A stretch of DNA of 64,000 nucleotides from Bog-159 sp035499555 (GTDB lineage: Bacteria; Acidobacteriota; Terriglobia; Bryobacterales; Bryobacteraceae): positions 62,001 through 126,000 of the forward strand of contig DATJYO010000055.1 in the NCBI GenBank assembly GCA_035499555.1, read 5' to 3'. Below, piece after piece: positions 44,044 through 51,220 of this stretch; the stretch's first letter is position 1; each line of letters opens with the position of its first letter. Under the pieces are notes generated by a model that ran no database searches, was not told where the DNA came from, and saw only the letters and a list, made by a program, of their open reading frames with translations. The position numbers and the translations under genes were made by a program.

Positions 44044-45249
44044 ATGATGCGCCTCCTCCTGCTCTGTCTCGTCTGGTTGCCGATGATCGCGGGGACGGAT
44101 GACTGGCCGCAGTGGCGCGGCCCCCATCGCGACGGCGTGGCCCAGAACTTCACCGAACCCAAAGCCTGGCCGGAGAAGCTGACTCTCAAATGGAAGGTCA
44201 CGGTGGGCGAAGGCCATTCGTCGCCCGTGGTGGCGGACGGCAGGATCTACGTCCACACGCGGCAGGACGATCGCGAGGTGCTTTCCGCCCTGCGCCCCGC
44301 CGACGGCCACACGCTCTGGCAGCAGAGCTATGCCGCGCCCTACACTGTGAATCCGGCGGCCGTCAGCCACGGCAAGGGCGTGAAATCGACGCCCGCGGTA
44401 GCCGATGGCCGCATCTTCACCTTAGGCATCGGCGGCACGTTCTCCTGCTTCGATGCGGCCACCGGCAAGCTCGCCTGGCGCAAGGAATTCGGCCCGTTCG
44501 GATATGGCATCGCCACTTCGCCGCTGGTGGATGGCGGCCTGGTGATGGTTTACGCCGGCAACGATTCCCGTGGCGGTCTCACGGCCTTCGATGCCGCCAC
44601 CGGAGCCGAAAAGTGGAGTTGGAAGGGAGACGGCCCGGCCTACGCGTCGCCCATCGTCGTGGAATTGTCCGGCACCCGCCAGGTGGTCACCCAGAGCCGC
44701 CGCAACATCATCGGCGTGTCAGCCGCCACCGGCGAACTGCTCTGGCAGATCCCGTTCAAGACTATGTTCGAACAGAACATCGTCACGCCGGCTCTGTACC
44801 GCGACACGCTGATCTTCTCCGGCACGGGGAATCCCGTTACGGGCGTCAAGGTGAGCAAGCGCGGCGCGGCATGGACGGCCGAAACGGTTTGGACCAACCG
44901 CGATTTCTCCCTGTACATGAGTTCGCCGGTGGTGAGCGGCGATCTGCTCTTCGGCTTCTCCGAACGCCGGCACGGCCAGTTCTTCTGCCTGCGCCCGAAC
45001 GACGGCGCCACCGTCTGGACGTCCGAAGGCCGCCAGGGGGACAATGCCGCGATGGTGGCCGCCAGTTCCGTGCTGCTGATGCTGACCTCCGACGGCACGC
45101 TGACTGTCGCGCGCCGGAACGATAGGTCGTTCGAGGTGCTGCGCAAGTACACCGTGGCCGACAGCCCCACCTGGGCGCATCCCGTGGTGCTGGGCCGCGG
45201 GATCCTCATCAAGGACGCCGCCACCCTGGCGCTTTGGGAGCCCGAGTAG
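44044..45249 (+). CDS. Secreted PQQ-like beta-propeller protein
   Basis: A 401-residue exported protein (MMRLLLLCLVWLPMIAGTDD signal). It opens WPQWRGPHRDGVA, the standard start of PQQ-like propellers of Acidobacteria and Planctomycetes. Repeats such as VADGRIYVHTRQDDREVLSALRPADGHTLWQQ, FSCFDAATGKLAWRKEF and LTAFDAATGAEKWSWKG define six to eight blades. BamB and quinoprotein dehydrogenases share this fold, but no PQQ-binding or catalytic residues can be asserted. It starts 6 nt after the ABC permease stop and may be part of the same operon. Confidence 0.87.
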   Translation: MMRLLLLCLVWLPMIAGTDDWPQWRGPHRDGVAQNFTEPKAWPEKLTLKWKVTVGEGHSSPVVADGRIYVHTRQDDREVLSALRPADGHTLWQQSYAAPYTVNPAAVSHGKGVKSTPAVADGRIFTLGIGGTFSCFDAATGKLAWRKEFGPFGYGIATSPLVDGGLVMVYAGNDSRGGLTAFDAATGAEKWSWKGDGPAYASPIVVELSGTRQVVTQSRRNIIGVSAATGELLWQIPFKTMFEQNIVTPALYRDTLIFSGTGNPVTGVKVSKRGAAWTAETVWTNRDFSLYMSSPVVSGDLLFGFSERRHGQFFCLRPNDGATVWTSEGRQGDNAAMVAASSVLLMLTSDGTLTVARRNDRSFEVLRKYTVADSPTWAHPVVLGRGILIKDAATLALWEPE

Positions 45250-45320
45250 CCGCCCGGCGGGGCGTGCGGGTGAACCCGGAAGGGTGGTTCTGCGTATCTA
45301 TTGTCGAGCGAGGTGACCCC

Positions 45321-45635
45321 ATGTTCTGCACGCGATGCGGAAGCGAAATGGACGATAAAGTGCGCTACTGTCCGCAGTGCGGCCATGCCACGAAACTGGC
45401 CGAAGCGGCCTCCAACCCCTACACGCAGCCGCGGTTGGCGCTCGATACGGCCAACAAGAAGATCGCCGGCGTGTGCGCGGGCTTCGCCCGCTACCTGGGG
45501 GTCGAACCGCTGCTGATCCGTATCGTGTGGCTGGCGCTGGCGCTCGGCGCCGGGGTGGGATTCGTGGCCTACCTGGTGGCCTGGATTCTGATGCCGCGGG
45601 ACGACGCGGCGCGCCCGGCGGTCATGCCGACGTAA
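45321..45635 (+). CDS. Zinc-ribbon plus PspC-domain membrane protein
   Basis: A 104-residue protein. GAGGTGA stands 7 nt before ATG 45321. The N-terminus MFCTRCGSEMDDKVRYCPQCGHAT is a two-CxxC zinc ribbon, followed by LALDTANKKIAGVCAGFARYLGVEPLLIRIVWLALALGAGVGFVAYLVAWILMP, a PspC domain with two close hydrophobic segments. PspC proteins sense or respond to inner-membrane stress. Its last 14 nt overlap the 3' end of the convergent TIR gene. Confidence 0.9.
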   Translation: MFCTRCGSEMDDKVRYCPQCGHATKLAEAASNPYTQPRLALDTANKKIAGVCAGFARYLGVEPLLIRIVWLALALGAGVGFVAYLVAWILMPRDDAARPAVMPT

Positions 45636-47985
45636 GCGCCGCGCGGATCTTCGCCGCGTTGCCGGCGACGATGCGGGTCTGGGCATGGTTGGCACCGTAG
45701 GTCGCCGCAAAAATCCGCAGCGCCCGTTCGGTATATTCCAGCGCTTCGTTCAGCTTCTTCTGCTCCATAAGAATCGCGCCGATATTGTTGGCGTCCGTGC
45801 CCACTTCCGGATGATTCGGGCCATAGGTCTCTTCATCAATGGCCAGCGCCCGCCGGCAGTAGTTCAAAGCCCCGTCCAGGTCGCCCTGCCGGCGCAGGAT
45901 CCCCGCGATATTATTCAGATCCACGGCCACACCCGGATGCTTCGGACCATAGGACTTCTCGTCGATCTCCAGCGCCCGCCGGGCGTACTCCAAGGCTCCG
46001 GCCAGGTCGCCCTGCTCTTTCAGAATCTGGCCGATGTTGTTGGCGCGGACGGCTACGCTGGGATGCTGGGGACCATAGACTACCTCGTCGATGGCTAAGG
46101 CGCGCCGGCTGAATTGCAGCGCCCCCACGAGATCTCCCTGGTTTCGCAGAATCGTGCCGATGTTGTCGGCATCCCGGGCCACATCGGGATGCTGGGCTCC
46201 ATGGGCCTTCTCGTCAATGGCGAGCGCGCGTTGTACGTATGCCAGCGCGCCGGTGAGATTGCCTTGCTCCTGCAGAACCAGCCCGAAGTCGTTAGCGTAC
46301 TCGGCGATCGCGGGATGATCCGGACCGTAGACGCGCTCCGCGACGGAGAGCGAGCTTCCGAGCGCCTGGGAGGCGGCATCCAGCAGCGCCAGTCCCATCA
46401 AATAGCCTCCCACCCGGTTCAGCAATTGCGCCGTGAATTCGGGCGAGACGTCCAGCCGTTCGGCGTGTTCCGCCGCCGCCAGGGCGTGCGGCAGCAGCCG
46501 CGCGGAGCGGGTCCAGGTTTCCACCACATCCTGCTGGAAGGGGAACGCGGCGCGCAGCAGCGCCACGGCTGCCGCCGCCCAGCGGCCTTCCTGGCCCTCC
46601 AGAGCCAACCGCTCGCGGGTCACCGCCTGCACCAGGCGATGCAGCGAAAGCGAGCCGGCACGCGCGCCGATCAGCGAATAGCGCCGCAAAGCCGCACGCG
46701 CCCGGTCGAACTCGAGCACATCCGGAAAAGCCGCGGCAGCCAGTTCCGGGTCGATATCCTCGGGAGCCAGAAAGGCCATCAGGTCGAGCAGATCGAGCGC
46801 CGGCGGGCATTCGGACTTGAGCCGGTCGACCGAGATTTGCCAGGTAACCGCAATCGGTCCATGAACCACGCCCGGATGATCGCGATAGCGCTCCAGGTAC
46901 TCGGTCACGGACATACCGGTCCCTTCCATGTAAGCGCCCGCATGTTGCAGCGCCAGCGGCAGATCGCCGAGCAGAGCACACAGCTTGTCCGCCGCGCCCG
47001 GTTCGTCCTGACCGCTGCGTCTACGCAGAAATTCCAGGGCGTCCGCGCGGGGCCAGACGTCCAGCTTCAGCGGCTTGGCGATGCCGCCCCAATTCTGGTC
47101 GCGCGAGGTAATCAGGATATGGCCGGCATTCCCCGTGGGCAGATAGTCGCGGCAGCCCTCCGCCCGCAGTGCGTTGTCGAAGGTCAGCAGCCACCGGGTA
47201 TGATGCTCCAGCCATGTGCGCACGGTCGCGATGGCGCGCGGCTGGTCGGCCTGCGCCTTATCGGCCAAGCCCAGGGGTTCGGCCAGGGCGGCGTAATCCC
47301 CGGCCAGCGTAGTGGGATCTTCCGCGCGCAGCCACCAGACCACGTCGTAATCGGCGGTGTGGCGGTAGGCGTATTCGAGCGCCAATTGCGTTTTGCCCGT
47401 GCCCCCCAGCCCGGCAATAGGAACGATGGCGGGTGGGGCCGCGAGAGATTCGCCCAGCTTGCGCAGTTGCTCGTCGCGTCCGGTGAAGTTCGGATTCCGC
47501 AGGAACGGGACGCGCCAGATGCCCGGCAGCGCGCCGGGAAAACGCGGCGCCTCCGCCACGGCAGCCGGACGGCCGGAACCGGGAAATGGCGGCTTGGTGG
47601 GTGGTTTGGCGCGGCCCCGCTGCACACCGGCCAGCAGGCTTTCTTTGGCTCTGGTCTCGTCCAGGCCCACCAGGTCGATGTAAATGATCTGAGGCAGCAA
47701 CCCTTTCAGTTCGCACGGCCGGACGCGCACGGGCAACAGCGCATCTTTGGCCAAGGCCGCGGCCCATTCCGGCGCCGTGAAGTGGGACGTCAGGTAGTCC
47801 GGCGAGAGCACCGCAATGGTGCGCTCCGCCTCGCTGGCCGCGCGCTGCATTTCCAGGATAAAATTCGCGCCGGGACGGAAATCCCACGCCTGCACGACGG
47901 TCGAGTAGCCCGCCGTGTCCAACTGCCAGGCGATCCACTCCGCCCACGCCAGGTCCGCCTTGTTGTAGCTGATGAAGAAATCCAC
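45622..47985 (-). CDS. TIR-NB-ARC-TPR STAND protein
   Basis: A 787-residue three-part signal protein. A TIR domain (about 1-135) opens VDFFISYNKADLAWAEWIAWQL and contains LSPDYLTSHFTAPEWAAAL, where Glu73 occupies the NADase catalytic position. The NB-ARC part (about 165-480) has P-loop IAGLGGTGKTQLALEY, VVWWLRAED, WLLTFDNA (Walker B) and GDLPLALQHAGAYM. The C-terminus has five 42-residue kinesin-light-chain-type TPRs (ALxYxRRALAIDExxYGPxHPxVAxxxNNIGxIL). The closest remembered relatives are the FxSxx-COOH-system TPR proteins and anti-phage TIR-STAND proteins. GTG 47985 starts the TIR sheet directly; no clear ribosome-binding site was found. It lies 65 nt after thiC on the same strand. Confidence 0.88.
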   Translation of the reverse strand: MDFFISYNKADLAWAEWIAWQLDTAGYSTVVQAWDFRPGANFILEMQRAASEAERTIAVLSPDYLTSHFTAPEWAAALAKDALLPVRVRPCELKGLLPQIIYIDLVGLDETRAKESLLAGVQRGRAKPPTKPPFPGSGRPAAVAEAPRFPGALPGIWRVPFLRNPNFTGRDEQLRKLGESLAAPPAIVPIAGLGGTGKTQLALEYAYRHTADYDVVWWLRAEDPTTLAGDYAALAEPLGLADKAQADQPRAIATVRTWLEHHTRWLLTFDNALRAEGCRDYLPTGNAGHILITSRDQNWGGIAKPLKLDVWPRADALEFLRRRSGQDEPGAADKLCALLGDLPLALQHAGAYMEGTGMSVTEYLERYRDHPGVVHGPIAVTWQISVDRLKSECPPALDLLDLMAFLAPEDIDPELAAAAFPDVLEFDRARAALRRYSLIGARAGSLSLHRLVQAVTRERLALEGQEGRWAAAAVALLRAAFPFQQDVVETWTRSARLLPHALAAAEHAERLDVSPEFTAQLLNRVGGYLMGLALLDAASQALGSSLSVAERVYGPDHPAIAEYANDFGLVLQEQGNLTGALAYVQRALAIDEKAHGAQHPDVARDADNIGTILRNQGDLVGALQFSRRALAIDEVVYGPQHPSVAVRANNIGQILKEQGDLAGALEYARRALEIDEKSYGPKHPGVAVDLNNIAGILRRQGDLDGALNYCRRALAIDEETYGPNHPEVGTDANNIGAILMEQKKLNEALEYTERALRIFAATYGANHAQTRIVAGNAAKIRAALTSA
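45700..46340 (-). repeat. 126-bp tandem coding repeats (TPR units)
   Basis: Five consecutive units of 42 codons encode near-identical tetratricopeptides, with recurring phrases such as RRALAIDE, YGP.HP.VA and NNIG.IL. The high similarity, also visible at DNA level (repeated CGCGCGCC and GGCCATCGCGATATTGTTGGC-like blocks), suggests recent expansion or ongoing homogenisation of the ligand-sensing part. Confidence 0.7.
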
Positions 47986-48050
47986 CGAAATAAGTAGTGC
48001 GCCGCCACCGCACGACTGTTCCAGGCGCCCGAAGCCTTCCCGATCCGCTC

Positions 48051-49418
48051 TCAGTTCGCGCCGGCGATCTGCACGATCGCGTTGGCTTCCTCGGCCGTGA
48101 ACTCCTCCACCTTCGCCGAGATGTTCATGGAACAGAACTTCGGGCCGCACATGGAGCAGAAGTGGGCGTCTTTGAAGCCCTCCTCCGGCAGGGTCTCGTC
48201 ATGCATGGCGCGGGCCGTCTCCGGATCCAGCGACAGCTCGAACTGCCGCTTCCAGTCGAAGCGATAGCGGGCGCGCGACAACTCGTCGTCGCGATCGCGG
48301 GCGCCCGGCCGGTGCCGGGCGATATCCGCCGCGTGCGCCGCGATCTTGTAGGCGATGATGCCGGCCTTGACGTCCTCCCGGTTGGGCAGTCCCAAGTGTT
48401 CCTTGGGCGTCACGTAGCACAGCATGGAGGCGCCGTACCAGCCGATCATGGCCGCGCCGATGGCCGAAGTAATGTGATCGTAACCGGGAGCGAAGTCGGT
48501 GACCAGCGGCCCCAGAGTGTAGAAGGGCGCCTCGTAGCACATCTCGTTTTCCTTGGCTACCTGCAGCTCGATCTGGTCCATGGGGATGTGGCCCGGCCCT
48601 TCGATCATCACCTGCACGTCGAAATCCCAGGCGCGCCGGGTCAGTTCGCCCAGCGTTTTCAGCTCCGCGAACTGCGCCTCGTCGCTGGCGTCCGCCACGC
48701 TGCCGGGCCGCAACCCGTCGCCCAGTGAGAAACTGACGTCGTACTTCTGGAAGATCCTGCAGATCTCGTCGAAGTGCTCGTAGAGCATGTTCTGGCGATG
48801 GTTCTTCACCATCCACTCGGCCAGAATCGAGCCGCCGCGGCTGACGATGCCCGTGATGCGCCGCGCGGTCAGCGGAATGTACTGCACCAGCACGCCGGCG
48901 TGAATCGTCATGTAGTCCACGCCCTGGGCGGCCTGCTCCTCGATCACTTCCAGCATTACCGATGCGCTCAGGTCCTCCAGGCGCCGCACCCGGGAGAGCG
49001 CCTCGTAGATCGGCACGGTCCCCACCGGTACCGGAGAGGCGTCGATGATGGCCTGGCGGATGCGCGGGATATCGCCGCCGGTCGAAAGATCCATCACCGT
49101 ATCGGCGCCGTACTTGACGGAATACTCCAGCTTTTCCAGTTCTTCCGCGATGTTCGAAGTCACCGCCGAGTTGCCGATATTGGCGTTGATCTTGCATTTG
49201 GAAGCCACCCCGATGGCCATCGGCTCCAGGTTCGTGTGGCGGATATTCGCCGGAATGATCATGCGGCCGCGGGCCACTTCGGCGCGGATCTGCTCGGCCG
49301 GCAGTTGCTCGCGTTGCGCGACATGCTGCATCTCGCCGGTGATGACGCCTTGCCGGGCGTAGTGCATCTGCGTACGCACAGAGTCGTTCTGGCGGACGGC
49401 TATCCATTCTTTACGCAT
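48051..49418 (-). CDS. thiC: Phosphomethylpyrimidine synthase ThiC
   Basis: A 455-residue radical-SAM enzyme that turns aminoimidazole ribotide into HMP-P for thiamine synthesis. The core MIIPANIRHTNLEPMAIGVASKCKINANIGNSAV, SVKYGADTVMDLSTGGDI, EGPGHIPMDQI and YDHITSAIGAAMIGWYGASMLCYVTPKEHLGLPN is nearly invariant in ThiC. The [4Fe-4S] motif CSMCGPKFC lies near the C-terminus. GAGGA is 8 nt before the ATG. No TPP riboswitch is recognisable upstream; instead there is a hairpin and a 19-residue Lys-rich frame. Confidence 0.98.
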   Translation of the reverse strand: MRKEWIAVRQNDSVRTQMHYARQGVITGEMQHVAQREQLPAEQIRAEVARGRMIIPANIRHTNLEPMAIGVASKCKINANIGNSAVTSNIAEELEKLEYSVKYGADTVMDLSTGGDIPRIRQAIIDASPVPVGTVPIYEALSRVRRLEDLSASVMLEVIEEQAAQGVDYMTIHAGVLVQYIPLTARRITGIVSRGGSILAEWMVKNHRQNMLYEHFDEICRIFQKYDVSFSLGDGLRPGSVADASDEAQFAELKTLGELTRRAWDFDVQVMIEGPGHIPMDQIELQVAKENEMCYEAPFYTLGPLVTDFAPGYDHITSAIGAAMIGWYGASMLCYVTPKEHLGLPNREDVKAGIIAYKIAAHAADIARHRPGARDRDDELSRARYRFDWKRQFELSLDPETARAMHDETLPEEGFKDAHFCSMCGPKFCSMNISAKVEEFTAEEANAIVQIAGAN

Positions 49419-49444
49419 TGTTGGATTCCTCGGTGCCGGATCGA

Positions 49445-49468
49445 GGTGCTGGGCCGGAGCCCAGCACC
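49445..49468 (-). other. 10-bp perfect hairpin between the Lys-rich microgene and thiC
   Basis: GGTGCTGGGC (49445-49454) pairs perfectly with GCCCAGCACC (49459-49468) with loop CGGA. It lies 26 nt upstream of the thiC ATG on the minus strand and 10 nt after the microgene stop. There is no T-run, so ordinary intrinsic termination is unlikely. It may act as an attenuation, stability or protein-binding element for thiC. Confidence 0.6.
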
Positions 49469-49478
49469 GGCAAAGCTT

Positions 49479-49538
49479 CTACTTCTTTTTCTTGGGCTTC
49501 TTGACTTCCTTCTTGCCTTTATCCCTGCTTTTTGCCAT
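49479..49538 (-). CDS. 19-residue Lys-rich microprotein
   Basis: The minus strand reads MAKSRDKGKKEVKKPKKKK then TAG. Eleven of 19 residues are basic, so it should bind nucleic acid or the ribosome if stable. The opening MAKSRDKGKKEVKKPK looks like a short sequence I have seen repeatedly annotated as small hypothetical proteins, but I cannot prove homology here. A perfect TATAAT ends 7 nt before its ATG and there is no Shine-Dalgarno, which fits a leaderless message. Confidence 0.6.
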   Translation of the reverse strand: MAKSRDKGKKEVKKPKKKK

Positions 49539-49545
49539 ATCCGCA

Positions 49546-49551
49546 ATTATA
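49546..49551 (-). promoter_or_regulatory. Perfect -10 box TATAAT for the microprotein-thiC transcript
   Basis: On the minus strand TATAAT is followed by TGCGGAT and then the ATG at 49538. Transcription starting 7-8 nt after the hexamer would begin at the start codon. The -35 region (about 49569-49574) does not match TTGACA well. This is the best promoter candidate for thiC, and it would make the first mRNA base part of the microprotein gene. Confidence 0.5.
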
Positions 49552-49586
49552 CTCGCTAAACAGCGGAATGGGCTTACGCCTGGCGG

Positions 49587-50156
49587 CTACCGGGCGCTGG
49601 CGGCCGGCACCAGCGCGGCGGGTACGGCAATGCCGGTTGGCGCCGCGGCCCGGGCGTGGAAGTTCTTGATGAATCGCTGCCGGGGGAACTGAAAGAAGCT
49701 CATGCTGTGGGCCTTGGCATCCCGCAAAGCACGCGCGTTGTCCCATTGGTCGTGATCGATATGGTACGCCGCGATCACCGCGCCCGTCCGGTCGGCGCCG
49801 CGCCAGCAATGCACGAATACCGGACCGGCTGTGCCATCTTCCAACATCCCCAGAATCCTGCCGATTTCGGCATCCGTGGGCGGGGTCAACCCGGTCATTG
49901 GGACGTTCACGTAATGCATCCCGGCGGAAGCGACCGCGCGTTCTTCAGCCTCCGCGCGCGGTCCGGCTTCGCGTAAGTCGATGACAGTCTTCACGCCAAT
50001 CTTCGCCAGGTATTGAAAACCTTCATCGGTCGGCTGCCCGCCGCGATAGACGTGGGCATCCACCTGGTCAAAGTTCCTGATACCGGGCGCCGAGGCGGCC
50101 AAAAGCGGAAAGGCGATAAAAAGGCAGGAAAACGGCAGACGGGGGAAGTGAAACAT
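49587..50156 (-). CDS. Exported cysteine-based protein phosphatase (DSP/PTP-like)
   Basis: A 189-residue protein with a signal peptide (FSCLFIAFPLLAAS). The phosphatase domain begins with HVYRGGQPTDEGFQYLAKIGVKTVIDLRE, common to bacterial dual-specificity-like phosphatases. It has the P-loop VFVHCWRGADRTG with nucleophile Cys117 and Arg123. The end is Ala-rich and may be disordered. Substrates of such periplasmic phosphatases include phosphotyrosine, phosphoinositides or polyphosphates; which applies here is unknown. Confidence 0.88.
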   Translation of the reverse strand: MFHFPRLPFSCLFIAFPLLAASAPGIRNFDQVDAHVYRGGQPTDEGFQYLAKIGVKTVIDLREAGPRAEAEERAVASAGMHYVNVPMTGLTPPTDAEIGRILGMLEDGTAGPVFVHCWRGADRTGAVIAAYHIDHDQWDNARALRDAKAHSMSFFQFPRQRFIKNFHARAAAPTGIAVPAALVPAASAR

Positions 50157-50198
50157 CGAACAAAACCTAAACTTCAGACGTGACGGTGCGTAATTGAG

Positions 50199-50534
50199 TT
50201 ACAAAATCCGCCGCCGGGCGGACGGGCGGCTTGCCGCGCGCGACTTGGCGCCGAAGTCGAAACCGTGGCGGGCCATGTCCACCCGACTGCCGCGGAACGT
50301 GACGCCTTCGGCCTGTAATCGCAGCCGCTGCTCCAGGCCGGCGGCGCCCGGCAGGCGGATACTGCCTCCGGCGCCCAAAACGCGATGCCAGGGCAGTCCG
50401 CCGGGTGCGTTGTGGAGCGCCCAGACGACTTGCCGGGCCGCGCCGGGATGGCCCGCCGCGCGGGCCACGTCGCCGTAAGTCGCCACCTTCCCCTTCGGAA
50501 TCCGCCGGATGATACCGCGTAGCCGCTCGAGCAT
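50199..50534 (-). CDS. Alkyltransferase-like protein (ATL, MGMT family, Cys to Trp)
   Basis: A 111-residue MGMT-fold protein. IIRRIPKGKVATYGDVARAAGHPGAARQVVWALHNAP is the DNA-binding helix-turn-helix with the RQV finger. The active-site PCHRV motif is PWHRV (Trp49), so it cannot accept an alkyl group. Known ATL proteins with this change bind O6-alkylguanine and hand it to nucleotide excision repair. ATG 50534 is preferred to TTG 50558. The tail is Arg-rich. Confidence 0.9.
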   Translation of the reverse strand: MLERLRGIIRRIPKGKVATYGDVARAAGHPGAARQVVWALHNAPGGLPWHRVLGAGGSIRLPGAAGLEQRLRLQAEGVTFRGSRVDMARHGFDFGAKSRAASRPSARRRIL

Positions 50535-50615
50535 CCCCTTGAGTTTAGCGCCGGGCAATCGGCGCCCGGGTTTGCGGGATCTTGCTTACATGAGAGAGTC
50601 TTCATGATTTTTTTG

Positions 50616-50645
50616 TTGACACCTTTGCAACATAAGGGTTAATTT
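50616..50645 (+). promoter_or_regulatory. Promoter of the M-box transcript
   Basis: A perfect TTGACA (50616-50621) is followed after 17-18 nt by TTAATT/TAATTT (50639-50645), in a locally AT-rich stretch. Transcription would start near 50652, just ahead of the M-box aptamer that begins near 50668. Confidence 0.6.
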
Positions 50646-50667
50646 GTAATTGGAAGTTGCTTTGCAT

Positions 50668-50845
50668 GGATCCTCGGTAGGCGAGGCGTCCGCGCGGCAT
50701 ACAAGCCACTGCCCTAGAGCATCCAAAGATGCTGGCAGTCAAGGGTAGACCAGGAACTCCCGGCTTAAGGGTTTTCCTAAGGTGGCTGAGGTCTTCGGAT
50801 CTCTCACGGCGCGCGGTGCTGAAGCTTTGACCAGTGGGGGAATCC
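50668..50845 (+). ncRNA. M-box (ykoK) magnesium riboswitch aptamer
   Basis: The leader matches the M-box consensus in order: GGTAGGCGAGGCGTCC (like TTAGGTGAGGCTCC), ATAC..GCCACTGCCC, ATCCAAAGATGC (like GTCCAAAGACG), GTCAAGGG, CCTAAGGTGGCTGAGG and GTGCTGAAGC (like GTGCTAAAGC). GGATCCTC (50668-50675) can pair with GGGGAATCC (50837-50845) to close the P1-like outer stem. The M-box folds around Mg2+ and turns off magnesium uptake genes. The downstream gene is a NRAMP-related transporter, which fits. I assign the class with good confidence from primary-sequence landmarks; exact ends are approximate. Confidence 0.85.
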
Positions 50846-50870
50846 GTCAGCGATCGTTCTGCGATAGTTG

Positions 50871-50904
50871 GCCATTTCTCTGCGCCGGGGGAAATGGCTT
50901 TTTT
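50871..50904 (+). terminator. Riboswitch-controlled intrinsic terminator
   Basis: GCCATTTC (50871-50878) pairs with GAAATGGC (50891-50898), followed by TTTTTT (50899-50904). It lies 25 nt after the M-box, well before the transporter start. This is the expected expression platform: termination when Mg2+ is plentiful, read-through when it is low. Confidence 0.85.
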
Positions 50905-51220
50905 ATTTCCCTCCCAGCTTCGCTCGCCTCCAGAAAGGTATATGGAACCGAAAGACGATCAGCCTCCTAGTACGGGAGGCAAATCGTGGAAGAAACGGCC
51001 CGTGATCCGGTAGCGGTACTCTCCTCTATCGCCTCACCCCGCTCCTTCCACTATTGATGGGAAGCGGGGGCGGAGGCGGTTGTTCTCCTTCTCCCTCAAG
51101 ACAAATTGTCGCGGTAACCCGCTTTCTGGCGGCCTGCGCTCCGGCTTTGCCGGTGTTTGCGGCGTCCGCCCGATCGGATGTGTCACTTGCGCGCTTTTGG
51201 CGCGGAAAGGAGGGAACGCC
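50905..51220 (+). other. Long 5' leader between riboswitch terminator and transporter start
   Basis: About 316 nt of transcribed, apparently non-coding leader. It contains small hairpins such as CTCC...GGAG near 50967-50981 and CCCCGCT (51037-51043)/AGCGGGG (51063-51069). A frame in phase with the transporter is open from 51080 but lacks a ribosome-binding site and family sequence. The unusual length leaves room for a second control element, which I could not classify. Confidence 0.45.

Noticed and set aside
45250..45320. Possible terminator in GC-rich gap before the PspC gene
   Set aside because: GC-rich pairs can be drawn but none is perfect and no T-tract is present.
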